Part shown: one piece after another, positions 23,844 through 37,663 of the stretch
Position numbering within the stretch: the first letter of the stretch is position 1
How the letters are laid out: each line of letters begins with the position of its first letter
NCBI GenBank assembly: GCA_019022495.1
Contig: JAFEKR010000002.1
Span: 6,324,001-6,388,000, forward strand
DNA from: Epichloe hybrida
Taxonomy: Eukaryota; Ascomycota; Sordariomycetes; Hypocreales; Clavicipitaceae
Direction of reading: 5' to 3'
DNA: 64,000 nt
The notes under the pieces: generated by a model
The model's input: only the letters and a program-made list of their open reading frames with translations
What the model was told of the DNA's origin: nothing
Databases searched by the model: none
Translations under genes and position numbers: made by a program

Positions 23844-25386
23844 ATGGCCACGGCCGCTCATGAATCCTACCTCATTGTCGGCGCGGGCATATTCGGCATC
23901 TCCACTGCCTACCACCTCATCCGCAGCCGCCCCGACGCGTCGGTCACGGTGATCGACCGCGATGCATTCGATGCCGACAGCCGGGTCGCCGCATCCTGGG
24001 ACTGGAACAAGGTGATGCGAGCCGACTACGACGACCCCCTGTACTGCGAGCTGGCTCTCGAGGCGCAGGACACGTTCACCTCGGACGCGCTCTGGAAGCC
24101 CTTTTTCCACCAAACCGGGCTGTACTGGATGTGCGGTCGCGACTACGCGCGGGACTGCATCAGCAACTTCGAGAGGCTGGGAAGGAGACGTGACATGGCT
24201 GTCTGGACGGTGGAGGAGGCCAGGAACATGTTCGGGGGTCTCTTCAGCGAGTCCGACTACACGCATGTCGAGCAGGTGTTGGTGAACAAGGCCAGCGGCT
24301 GGGTCGCCGCGGGCGATTGCCTGCGGGCGATTACGCGCGTGGCCATGGACCTCGGAGTGAGGTACGTCGCCGAGGAGGTTGCGACGCTGCGCTTCGACCG
24401 AGACGGCACTTGCGTCGGCGTCCAGACCGCGGCAGGGGGGAAGCTGCACGGCTCTCACGTCATTCTATGTACCGGCGCCTTCACACCGAAGCTGCTCGAG
24501 CTGAGCGCGGCCCACAGCGGGATGAGCGACCTTCGGGCCGAGTCCAGGATTCTTGCCGGTGGCATCACGACCGGCATGGCGAAACTCGACGACGAAGCTC
24601 TCGCAAGGTTCGCTGACATGCCGGTTGGGATTCAAGGATACACGGCAAAAAAAGGTGCCACCCCCCCCCCGGTCTTGCCAAACAAGCCCATGGCCCAGGT
24701 TCCCGATTCCCAATTCTTCGTACACGACGAGCTAATCATCATTCTTTTTTCTTTTTTTTTTTTACTAGCCCCCTTTGTCGGCAGCTTGCCGCCAACCAAA
24801 GATGGCGAGCTCAAGTGGTGGGGCCAAAAGATCTTCAGAAACACAAACGAGGTTGTCCCGGGCCGTTACATCTCCACGCCTCCTGCCGAGGCCGACTATG
24901 CTCAGTGGGAGATATCTGAAAAGCTGAAAGAGGACATACTGAGCGTGAGTAGCGTTTTCTACGGACGTGAGGCTTCGACGTGGAAACTTGAGAAACATCG
25001 AATTTGCTGGTACGTGATAGCATCTGCCCACTGCCGAGGGTTTTTTTTTCCTTTTTTTTTTTTCAAGAGGACTCGGACAAATTCTGACTCGTAATTTAAA
25101 AAAAAAAAAATATAGGGATGCTTTCACAACAAGCTCTGATTTTATTATTTCACCACATGCCGCCTCCAAGGGCCTTTACATCGCCACTTGCGGTTCCTTC
25201 CATGGGTTCAAGTTCTTCCCAGTCATCGGCAAGTACGTGGTGCAAATGCTGGAGGGTTCCCTGGCGGCGCCACTGGCTGAGAAATGGGCCTGGGATCGCG
25301 AGCGACCAGACTCGTCTATGAACCCCGACTGGCCAAGCATGGAAATGAGGGAGCTGCTGGATCCAGTTCGAACATCACGGCTGTAG
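23844..25386 (+). CDS. FAD-dependent amine oxidase, sarcosine-oxidase-like, peroxisomal (ends SRL)
   Basis: Exons 23844-24654, 24769-25009 and 25116-25386 encode 440 residues, the usual length of monomeric sarcosine/N-methyl-amino-acid/fructosyl-amino-acid oxidases. The N-terminus has a Rossmann FAD loop (VGAGIFG, residues 12-18) and VIDRD. The segment HRICWDAFT has Cys at about 350, where this family carries the covalent FAD attachment cysteine, followed by SDFIISPH and CGSFHGFKFFP. C-terminal SRL is a canonical PTS1 variant, sensible for an H2O2-producing enzyme. Intron 1 (114 bp) is a multiple of three and stop-free, so unspliced RNA would still be open; both introns have long T tracts before the acceptor. 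Expected chemistry: oxidation of a secondary amine such as sarcosine to glycine, formaldehyde and H2O2. L-pipecolate, saccharopine or Amadori substrates are alternatives. Its 3' end faces Zn2Cys6 factor 2. Confidence 0.88.
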
Positions 25387-25709
25387 GAAAAGGCCGTTGA
25401 AGCATTCTCGGTCAGACTTTCTCTGGCGCAAAGGGTTTCGTGTGAATCCAATCAGACTAGATCAACGGTGCAACCTCCTTCTTTTTGCAGAGTGGCGCCC
25501 TCAAAAACCCATCATGTTAGCGTTGTCGTTGTCAATGGTTCCGAATCTGCTTGGTGGCCGCGCGGTTCCGAAAGGTCCTTGGCAGGTTTTTTTTTTTTTT
25601 TGTGTGGTGGTCAGCAGCACCTGGCACAAGCAGCCTCGTCATGTACTTGCAAGTATTGTCAATTCTGCAACTAGATAGACCGATGAAGATGATGATGAAA
25701 AACAACATT
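25387..25709. other. Convergent 3' intergenic region
   Basis: Lies between the stop codons of the plus-strand FAD oxidase and the minus-strand regulator. It contains a 14-base T run near 25588 and no recognisable gene. Confidence 0.5.
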
Positions 25710-27215
25710 CTACACCCCTGGAACATTGGCTGAGCGGATGTGCTTCGCAATGCTTCCAAGGTGATACCAGAAAACAGGCCGAGTGCATGAATTCCGAGCC
25801 TCCCAAATCGCCGTCAGAAATGCTTCAGATCGTTGAATGAATCTGGGCGAGTATACGGCTATTGAAGATGCAGCCCTTAGATGGATGCTCCTCTGCTTCT
25901 CGCAGGCGATCTCCAGACAGGCCACCATCAGGGCGAAATCAATGCACCTGATGGCCCTGCCAGAGATTGACTTCGCCGTGTCGAGCAATCTGAAGATGTT
26001 GTTTGCCATGGCCAAAGCAGCAATCTGCTCAGTCCCAAAGGGAAACCGCAGCCTGTGGAGTACGAGCATGGCGGCCTGCTGCATGACATGTGCCTGGCAA
26101 AGCATGTTTGTGATCTCGGGCGAGGTATAGTTGTCCGCGAACCCCGCCGGCACCGTCGGCCGCCAGGCATCCAGAACGCGCTCCAGTCCATCGAGCTGTT
26201 CTCGCCCGGCATCCAAGCCATGGAGCAGCCGCTTGCCGTGTTCACAGAGGTCGTACAGGTGCGGGATAAGCGTCCCGCAGAGCCCGATGTAGCGATCCAC
26301 GAAGCCCGGTGACCCGGCAGCTGGGGGGCGATATCGCAGTGTGGGCACCTCGGTTTGCAACAGACATTCCGTCGTCTCGCACATGATGAGGCACGTGAGG
26401 AAGCCTAGGTCGGCCTGGGGAATCTGAATCCGGTCCAGCTGGGAGTCGTAGGCAGGCTTGATCAGACCCAGGACCTGGGCGCAGATGGCCAAGGAGTCCT
26501 TGCCACCGAAGCGCAGAACAAATGCGAGGATGGAGCCTCCGAGCGCCAGGCAGGATGAGATGTCTCGAGCATTGTCGATCTGGAGGGACCTCAGCTTGGC
26601 CAGGGCCGAGGAAGCTCGCTTGAAGCTCGTGGTGATGCGCTGCTCCGTGTTGGTGCCTTCGGCATCCTCGGCGGGATGGGGCACGGAAAGCACACATGCC
26701 ATGTAGGCGTCTTGCACGAGCGCCGGCGACGTGCTCAGCTGGTTCAGGATGGTCTCGCGATGTGCCTTGCAAAAGCTTGGCCCGACCAGAAACTGCTCGA
26801 TGAAGGTGTTGTCGGCCATGGCGCGATGGACAAGCCAAGCCTCCTCCTGGGACAGCCTGTTCGGCACACTGAACAGGGTAAGAATGTCCGAATGCTGCGA
26901 TCTGGATGCATGTTGTTGTGGTTGTTGTTGTTGTTGTTGTTGTTGTTGATGCTGGTGTTGTTGGTGTTGACGTTGGTGTTGGCTCCGGTGTGGCAGCTGC
27001 AGGGGTGATGATGGTGCTGATGATGATGATGGGTAATACGGCTGCGGACGGCGACCTGGCCTCTTGAAGGGCCGGTTCGACGCACAAGCCAGGCGAAGGC
27101 GCAGGCATCGATCGCAGGCGCTTGTGCTCGTGGCACGCCGACAGCGCTCTTTGAGAGAGTGGCAGCGGTCGCAAGACCTTGGAAGCTGCGAGTCGTGAAC
27201 CATGGCGCCATGCAT
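25710..27215 (-). CDS. Zn2Cys6 transcription factor 2 (single exon, polyQ)
   Basis: An intronless minus-strand frame. From the ATG at 27215 it encodes 501 residues; ATG 27203 is almost as good, and the frame stays open to an ATG at 27425. I prefer 27215 because the extra upstream part is a hexanucleotide-repeat product. The zinc cluster is SCDRCHSLKERC, then ACDRCLRLRLAC, a complete C-x2-C-x6-C-x8-C-x2-C-x6-C beginning about 15 residues in. A low-complexity Gln/His tract follows (27 Gln-rich residues encoded near 26911-26960), then a helical regulatory region without a family I can name. It is divergent from the Rieske gene across a 689-bp shared promoter, so it is a good candidate local regulator. 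Confidence 0.85.
   Translation of the reverse strand: MHGAMVHDSQLPRSCDRCHSLKERCRRATSTSACDRCLRLRLACASNRPFKRPGRRPQPYYPSSSSAPSSPLQLPHRSQHQRQHQQHQHQQQQQQQQQPQQHASRSQHSDILTLFSVPNRLSQEEAWLVHRAMADNTFIEQFLVGPSFCKAHRETILNQLSTSPALVQDAYMACVLSVPHPAEDAEGTNTEQRITTSFKRASSALAKLRSLQIDNARDISSCLALGGSILAFVLRFGGKDSLAICAQVLGLIKPAYDSQLDRIQIPQADLGFLTCLIMCETTECLLQTEVPTLRYRPPAAGSPGFVDRYIGLCGTLIPHLYDLCEHGKRLLHGLDAGREQLDGLERVLDAWRPTVPAGFADNYTSPEITNMLCQAHVMQQAAMLVLHRLRFPFGTEQIAALAMANNIFRLLDTAKSISGRAIRCIDFALMVACLEIACEKQRSIHLRAASSIAVYSPRFIQRSEAFLTAIWEARNSCTRPVFWYHLGSIAKHIRSANVPGV
26911..26960. repeat. GTT/CAA triplet array encoding polyglutamine
   Basis: About ten consecutive GTT triplets on the plus strand, read as CAA/CAG Gln codons of the minus-strand regulator. 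Length-variable sequence of this kind is common in fungal regulators. Confidence 0.85.
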
Positions 27216-27241
27216 GCATCGTGGAACAGTCGTCGGAGACA

Positions 27242-27277
<36 letters not shown>

Positions 27278-27904
27278 GAGATACTCGGTTGGGCGCCCAG
27301 CTGTGGAGAAGGCTGCAGTGGCGGCTGGCAGGCGGCTGGCAGGCTGTCGGCACCTGCACATTTTGAGTGTCGCATCCCATCATCCCATCCCATATCATTC
27401 CATTCTTCTCCTTCTCCTTCTCCATCCCAACACGACAGGTGGCGACACACACACCAACGGCAAGGCAAGGCACTAGACGACGGTGAGTCGTGACGGAGTA
27501 CAGTAAGCCCGAACTAATACGACATTGCCAAATTCATCGCGATTCATCCAAGTCATGTGGGACACCTGCCCACCCGGTCACGTGGGCGCCCACATAGCCC
27601 GGCGGCCTAGGATGCCGATCACGTGGACGCTTCCGGCCTCGTTCATCCCCGTCGGCAAAGATGGTGTAAGTTCAAAGTTGAGAATGTACGGTCCGGACTC
27701 CGGAAAGGCAACGCATGATTGAGAATAGGGCACGTAATTGTATGATTATGATGACACTTGGCGTTGGCTCCTATATGTACCAGGCTGCACGCCGTGGTTT
27801 GCCATCCATGAGCTACCATACTCTTACAAAAGACAAGTAGAAAGACAGTATCATACCATCATCAATTATCAATCATAGGTTGACCAGAATTCCACAAATT
27901 CACC
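27216..27904. promoter_or_regulatory. Divergent promoter between Zn2Cys6 factor 2 and the Rieske oxygenase
   Basis: A 689-bp interval between opposite start codons. It holds a GACGCA hexanucleotide array (27241-27276), two CACGTG palindromes (27579-27584 and 27620-27625) and a cluster of CGG/CCG half-sites at 27689-27703 of the kind Zn2Cys6 dimers bind. A TATA-like CTATATG lies at 27771-27777, about 130 bp before the Rieske start. The sites are visible; their use is inferred. Confidence 0.5.
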
Positions 27905-29223
27905 ATGGCTCCATCATTTCTCAAAGGATATTTTGGGTTTGGGGGTGATCCAACCGTGGATGAACTTGAACAGGGCGAAAGCCCAATCCGAGCCCTGCCC
28001 GCCAGCTGGTACACTTCAAAGGAGCTTTACGAACTCGAAAGACGAGCAATCTTCTCCAAGAAATGGCTTCTCACCACTCACAAAGCTCGGCTCCCGAACC
28101 AAGGAGACTGGCTACGATATGACGTGGCCGGGTATCAGTTTTTCGTCACCAAAGACCGCCAAGACAACATCAATGCTTTCCACAACGTCTGCAGACATCG
28201 AGCGTTTCCAATCGTGACGAAAGATACCGGCCACAACAGCATCTTGGCCTGCAAGTATCACGGCTGGTCCTACGGGCTGAACGGCAAGTTGGCCAAGGCT
28301 CCCGGCTACCAAGACATGGAGGATTTCGACAAGTCCAAGAATGGACTCTTCCCCCTCCACGTGCACGTGGACAGGAACGGGTTCATCTGGGTCAACATGG
28401 ACGCGGGCGAGCAGCCCGAGATTGCCTGGCAAGACGATTTCGAGGGTGTCGATGAGCAGCCCAGGTTCCAGAACTACAACTTCGACGACTACCGCTTCGA
28501 CCACACGTGGGAAATGGAGGGCGACTACAATTGGAAAATCCTGGCAGACAACTACAACGAATGCTACCACTGCAAAACGACTCATCCCGACATCCCCACC
28601 ATCTCGGACCTGAACTCCTACTTTGTCGAGACCAAGGGCTGCCACATTCAACATTTCGGGAATCCGAAGCCAGAACAAATCGCAAGGGGCCTGAACGTCG
28701 CCAGCACGTACTTTTTCCCGAATGCCTCGATGAACGTCTCGTGAGTGACCTTGCTCCCGAATCATTCTCATTCTCATTCTCATTCAATGCTAACATTCGC
28801 TGCAGGCCGCACTTCTTCTTCATGCAAAGATTTGTGCCTCTTGGTCCGGGAAGAGCAATCATGAAGTACGAGGTATATAGGAACAAGAACTCTACTGATG
28901 AAGACTTCAACCTCATCAGCGACATTTACAAGAGGATCATGTCCGAAGACAAGCTCCTCTGTGCGAGTGCGCAGAGAAACATCAATACTGGCGTGTTTGT
29001 CAACGGCGAGATGCATCCAAAGATGGAGAAGGGGCCGCTGTATTTCCAGAAGTTAGTCCGCGATTCATTGGCGGAGCATCGCGAGCTTGAGACAAGGGTC
29101 GGTGAAGAGATCTGGCCGGCCCGGCAGAGCTTGCCGAAGAGTGCCGTGGCGGCTGAGAAGGACATGAAGTTCTGCTCCGCGGTGGACTGTGGCAAGGTCA
29201 ACCGGGTCGCGGTTGAGGTGTAA
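27905..29223 (+). CDS. Rieske non-haem iron oxygenase, choline monooxygenase / glycine-betaine demethylase type
   Basis: Two exons (27905-28740 and 28806-29223; 65-bp intron splitting a Ser codon) encode 417 residues, typical of the alpha subunit. The Rieske 2Fe-2S site is CRH (C96, H98) and CKYHGW (C116, H119) with 17 residues between. The mononuclear iron region reads DNYNECYHCKTTHPD, with H222 and H227 as iron ligands and D215/E219 as the conserved acidic residues that link the two centres. This layout is shared by plant-type choline monooxygenase and bacterial GbcA-type betaine demethylases. The sequence cannot separate the two, but the dimethylglycine-oxidase and sarcosine-oxidase neighbours favour betaine demethylation. 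Such enzymes need a reductase, and none is in the window. No targeting signal seen; the start has CACCATGG context. Confidence 0.9.
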
Positions 29224-29896
29224 TCCGTAGCGGTGAATGAATGAAGTGAATGAAATGAATGGATGGATGAATGGCAATGATGATTCGAATCAAACAATTT
29301 GTTCCTTGTCCCTTGGCTTGCAACGCCCGTATCTGCCCAGCTCTGCCCAGCTCTGCCCAGCTCTGCCCAGGTCGTGCGCCTTTATCTGAAGAGCGGCAAT
29401 CATTCCATGCGCCACGTGAAATGGGCCATGGCCGCCCGACTTGGCTGGCGATGGCCCGGCTCGAAAAAGATAAAGCAGACACCAGATACGACCCAAGGCT
29501 TATAAAAGGCTCGATTTGCATGCAGCTTGTAACGCACACGCCCCCATTTGGGTTCCCATTGGGGGCTGGTGGCGTCTCCTTTATCGGCCTTTATCGGCCA
29601 AGGTGCGCCAACCGAAATCGTGATACGGGCATCCCCCCGCACTCCGAAAGAAGCCATCCATGCAATCCCAATCCCAATCCGCCCCCCTTGATAAATGTGG
29701 CGATGAGGCACGGGACTCGGTTTTCAGGAATTCAGGATCCTTTACATCACACGCACAAACCTTCATCATCTCCTCGTCCGCCAGCCTCGTCCGCCAGCCT
29801 TGAGCCTTCTTTCCATTGCGCGCAGCGTCAGTCGGTCGGTCGGTGTGCTTTTTCTGTTTTCATTGAGCATGTAAAATCATTCTGCCACCCGCCGCC
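29224..29896. promoter_or_regulatory. Intergenic region and promoter of Zn2Cys6 factor 3
   Basis: Contains ATGAATG-type repeats (29232-29275), a tandem AGCTCTGCCC decamer (about four copies, 29335-29369), CACGTG at 29413-29418 and TATAAAA at 29511-29517. No gene is recognised. Confidence 0.45.
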
Positions 29897-32099
29897 ATGA
29901 CTCCACCTGACGACACATCTGGCACTGCTTCTCGTGGACGAAGACGATCGCATCATGCCTGCTTCACCTGCAGGTCCGTCTCTCACTCTGTCCCTGTCCT
30001 CGTCTCAAGTTCTTAGTACCCCTGACCCCCCCCCTTTTTAATTTTTCCCCCTCTGGTAGGAGAAAGAAGACGCGCTGTCCCGCTGAAAAACCGTCTTGTT
30101 CAAGCTGCGTGCGATTGAGGCAGCCGTGTTCTTATCCGCCGACAGCCAAATCAGCAAGGAGTGGCCGATCTGTACGTGACTCTGGTTCCATTCAGCCTCT
30201 CATTTGGCCCAACCTCGACTTAGAGGGACTAACGTTGAAAACAAAGGAGGAGAGATTGGCGCATCTCGAAGAGAAGCTGGATCTCCTCTTGACCGGGAGG
30301 TTGTTCCGACAGACGCCCACGTCCATCATGATGCCAAGTTTATACCTTCTGACCAGGTTTTGAAAAAAAAAACAAAAAGGCCGAGTCAAATACCACGTCC
30401 AGAACCAACAACAACAACATCAGACGAAGCAGCCGTTTCTGCCGAGAAATCTCTGTCGGTAACCCCGCCGGCAATCGAGAGCCGCGGCGGTTCTTTCCCT
30501 TTCGGCGGCCAGCAGCCGTCATGCCTGGGATTCGAGCCTGAAACGACGCATGTCCGCCCCGACTCGCCCACCATTGCCCTGGGGATCCGTCTGTATTTCG
30601 AGTTCTGCCATCGACAGCCGATATGGTGTTTTGAGCGTCAAGAGGTTGGCGATGTCAGCCTAGTTACTGATGAACTTGCATGCAGCATCTTGGCCGTCAC
30701 GTCGCGATTCTCCAGGAGAGCCGAGGAGCTGCAGCTGTACGGCGATAACGCCAGAAGCTTGATCATGGCTCGCATTGCGAACGGCACCGTCGGACTGGCA
30801 ACGATTGAGAGCCTCTGTCTGTTATCTTATTCGTCATTCATTGGTAAGATGGGGGGTTTTTTTTTTTGCTGTCCCCTTTTCCGTCGAATCACACTAAACT
30901 TTTTTCTTTTCTTCTTTTTTTTTTTTTTTTGCGCGCCCCCGTGCCATTCCTGACTATATATGTACAGACGGCAACGTTCATCTTGGCCAGTTCCACCTCG
31001 GTCTGGCCCTCCAACTTTGCCGATCCGCGATGCTGGACTCGGATTCGGGTTACGCCATGGACGATGTCACCGCCGAGCGCAAGAAGAGGGTGTTTTGGAG
31101 TCTACAGGTTCTTGACCAATACCATGGTCGCCAGACCGGCATCCTGAGCACCCCGACCGAGATCTGGCGCCAATCATGCTCATCGACCGGGGGCGACGGC
31201 AGAGTCAGCCCGGCAGGGGATGATTGGAAAGTTCCCCCACTCCCGTTGGACGACCTTGGCCATACGATGCCGAGTGAGCCCGGCATATGGAACACGAGCG
31301 TGCAGGTCGGCTGGGTATGGAGCCGCGTCCGGAAGTATGTTTCGGACTGCTCCCACGGCATCTTCCGAGAACCATGGCGGAGGGATTCCACATATGCCAC
31401 CGTCCTGTCCGACTTCATGGAGGCCGAGAACAGCATCCCAATGTGCCATCGCTACGACTCGGTCAAGTTCTACGAGCGCAAGGTGGAAGACCTGAGGATG
31501 AACAGGGACTACTGGACGGCTTGGTTGAAGGAGCAGTTCACGTACCACGCCATACCCACCGTGCTGAACCATCCTTTCCTGTACATCATCGGGGCGCAGC
31601 ACAATCCCAACTTGGCCATTCCCAACACGTTCTGGAGAAGATCCTCGGAGCTGGCCCTCATACACGCCACGTGGATTGTTCGAATGATGGAAATGGTGCT
31701 CGACAAACAAGTGCATCTGACCGATCCGTTCTTTGGACACATTGCCGCAATCGCCGCCACTGTGCATCTCTACTATTGCTGCGCCGCTGCTTCGAAACTA
31801 AAACACAAGTCAAATGCAGACTTTGCCAAGTGTCGAAAATTCCTCAAGGGCTTCATTCCCTTTTCGCCCGCCTGCAGGGCATTGGTTCGTTGTGCTCAAT
31901 TTTTTTTTTCTTTTTTTTTTCCCCCACTCGGCATCTTCTCTTGGTCATTGCGCTGACGACCCGTGCGTTGTGTGTGTAGGACCGAAATCTCGACAAGATG
32001 ACCCGGATCGCCGCTGGGTCCGAAACAAACGACGTGGAGGTTTGGGAAGCAGGTACTCCGTGCCGTTGGGAGCCGGACAATCTGATCCGTTCATGCTAG
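29897..32099 (+). CDS. Zn2Cys6 transcription factor 3 with fungal-specific regulatory domain
   Basis: Proposed exons 29897-29973, 30060-30299, 30380-30843, 30968-31884 and 31980-32099 give 605 residues. Intron 1 (donor GTCCGT) splits the zinc cluster: ACFTCRRKKTRC, then SCSSCVRLRQPC, complete six cysteines near residue 20. A coiled segment (KEERLAHLEEKLDLLL) follows, then a fungal transcription-factor core with GIRLYFEFCHRQPIW and KKRVFWSLQVLDQYHGRQTG. The second intron is weak: frames must change between about 30299 and 30380, and the only fitting signals are a poor donor (GTTGTT at 30300, or GTCCAT at 30321) with acceptor AAAAAG at 30379. A small indel is the alternative, because the skipped DNA also reads like protein in the downstream frame. 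Introns 3 and 4 carry long T runs. Confidence 0.8.
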
Positions 32100-35097
<2,998 letters not shown>

Positions 35098-36036
35098 AAT
35101 AGAGCTGAGCCCTTGTGAAACGAATGGCAGCATCTCGTCACGTCAATTCGTCGCGGGGAAGGCCTGGCGTGGACTTTTTAGCCGATCCATCGTTGACTAG
35201 CGGAGCGGAATGGCACGTACGTACCACGCCTACCTAGTACCTAGTACCTACAAAAACGGATCAAAAGATGGAGATTGAAACTTTGATGACGAGACTAATC
35301 ATAATAAAGCTCTCAAGTCACTTGCTCGCAATGTTCGTTTTCAGGAAAGAAAGGAACAGGCGCCCAGGCACTCTGCCCTGCAGCGAAAAAAAGAATTTAG
35401 ATAATGTGGTGTGGTGGGGCCCACCTCTTCTGAGTCTTCACCCACCATGGCGGAATATTTGTAATCCGTGGTCCGTAAAGCCATAGCCACAGCCACAGAT
35501 CACATGGCGTCCGACATTTCCCTCACGACAGCATCGACAAGGCTAACCGTGATGTGGCGTCTGCCGGCGTTGATTTATCCAAAGATCCAAAGACGCCAAG
35601 TCTACTCTGCCAACCGGGTTCTAGTCTTGATTCCGCGGCCGGGCCATTCAAATCATCACATTAGCTGACATTAGCTGATGTTAGCTGACAGTAGCTGACA
35701 TTATTAGCTGCTCGTCAAGTCCCAGTCTTTTCTCATGCCAGCATTTCGTCAATCGCTAGGACGCTATTCCGTATCATAAGAGACGCGGGGTGCCGACATA
35801 CCCTTTTCGGTTCAGTCGAAATCACATCACCATTCATCCTCCCAGCGCCCTGACCTCGAGAGCATCATCAGATAACCGCCGGCCAAGCATCTGGGTCTTT
35901 GTGCCTGATTGGATTGGTTCTGCACGATGCTCGTGCGTTGAGTCATCTCGACCAATCGAGATCAATTTCTTGGTTTCTCAACAAAAAAAAAAACAAGGAA
36001 AAAACCCTTGGATGGTTTGAATCAACGTCACCGTCA
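35098..36036. other. Intergenic, no gene recognised
   Basis: Separates the enzyme cluster from the receptor gene. It contains TACCTAGTA-type short repeats at 35230-35250 and a run of TTAGCTGACA-like units at 35662-35712. No frame is convincing. Confidence 0.5.
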
Positions 36037-37663
36037 ATGGATACGGCAGCGCAAGCATTCAAAACGCTGCCGTCTTGCGCAGTGAGTGGCAGGCAGCTCG
36101 CCCACTTCAAACAGTTGACGCCGTTGACAGACTTTTTTATTCTCTTTTACCCCTCAGGCTGCGTGCTTGACGGCAACTTGCGAGCTATTCAACGCAACGT
36201 GCATCTGCGAGGTTGATGCCCACGACGGCACGCAAGACTGTCTCCTCGAAACATGCTCTTTTCCAGAAGCACTCTGTACGTGATGTGATGTGGGCGATGG
36301 CAATGCCACAACAGAGAAAGAAGTCCTTGCCTGCCTGCAGCATGGAGAAAAAAGTCATGGCTAACAAATTCTGCTTCACAGTCAGCAATCACCTGACGAA
36401 AACGGCCTGCGGAAGCCCGGTTCGAGACAGAACAGGTCAGCTCATTGTCATGACACTCATTCTGGGCTCAGTCACCGCTTTCGTGGCAGGAACACGTCTC
36501 GTGTTCAAGCGCTTCTTCAGCAGCAAGCAACGCCTTGAAACAGACGACTGGATAATGCTCACCGCCTACCCCGTCGGCCTTTCCTGCATGGCCGTGACGA
36601 TTGCCGGCGTTGCCAAGCATGGCCTCGGCAAGGACATGTGGGCGTTGTCCCAGTCGGATTTGACGGCGTTTGGCTTCTACTTTTACATCTCGCAGTTCCT
36701 CTACATCACGCTCATGACGCAGGTGAAGCTGACACTCTGTTTCTTCTACCTGAATATCTTCAACGGTGTCACGATTCGCCGTCTCCTGTGGTTTTACGTC
36801 GTGTTCCACATTCTCTTCTATGCGTCGTTTTTGATCGTCAACGTTTTCGAGTGCGCGCCTATCCGATACGCCTGGGACAGGTACGAGATGACCCATTCGC
36901 CCACGACCGAGGGACGTTGCATCTCGCTCAATGCTTTTGGATGGGCGGGTGCAGCGATTGGCGCTGCTTCGGATGTCTGCCTTCTGGGCATGCCCTTGAG
37001 CCAAGTGCGAAGGCTTAAGCTGCATTGGAAGAAGAAGATCGGCGTGACGCTCATGTTTCTGACAGGCGCAATGTGAGTTGACTCCTTTCCACGCTCATCT
37101 GCTCAAACATCCGAATTTTCTCGGGCCTCGGTTACTGAACGCAAGGCCTTATTCTGGAGGTGCTAGTGCCACCGTCGTGTCATTTCTGCGTCTTACGTCC
37201 ATCGCTCGATATGCAAATACCGTAAACCCGACTTGGGATCAGTGGTCCATTGTGTGGTGGTCTACGATCGAAGCGTGCACTGGGTTCATCTGCACTTGTT
37301 TGCCTGCCCTGCGGCTGATACTGGTCCGCCTCTCTCCACGGACTTTTGGCTCCGGAAATCGTCAGTCACGGTATGTAGCACCATGGAGCACCATAGAGAA
37401 CCATCCCGCTGCTTGAAAAGTCTCCAAAGACTCGAAAACTCTTGCGCCGCTCACTAATCCACTCCAGTAATGCATTCGAATCACCGGCGTTGAGATTCCC
37501 AGAGCTTCTTCTCTGCTCTGGTCTCACACTCCCCAAGTGGCCAGGCAACAGAAATACTCTGTCTAGCCTAGTCATTTTCACACACAGCCAGCCCATCGAG
37601 CTGCGTCGTCCTAGCAGCACCGAGACTGTAACCAGCCAGACAGCTCTTTCAAAGTCGCGATGA
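36037..37663 (+). CDS. CFEM-domain rhodopsin-like (Pth11-type) membrane receptor
   Basis: Exons 36037-36081, 36158-36275, 36382-37072, 37167-37370 and 37468-37663 give 417 residues. The first two exons code for a CFEM domain: eight cysteines at about C14, C18, C23, C30, C32, C43, C48 and C64. Then comes CGSPVRDRT and a membrane region with the family motif ETDDWIML, several hydrophobic helices, and a WSTIEACTGFICTCLPALR segment typical of the fungal rhodopsin-like domain. A hydrophilic cytosolic tail closes the protein. Neither exon appears by itself as a convincing frame; the CFEM part emerges only after splicing. Oddity: no signal peptide precedes the CFEM domain from this ATG, so the true start may lie in an unrecognised upstream exon. 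Pth11-type proteins are plasma-membrane sensors of surface or nutrient cues. Confidence 0.82.

Noticed and set aside
26242..27468. 408-codon minus-strand frame and a 205-codon frame overlapping Zn2Cys6 factor 2
   Set aside because: Both are shadows of the GC-rich, repeat-containing regulator gene in other frames; neither shows domain motifs, whereas the chosen frame has the complete zinc cluster.
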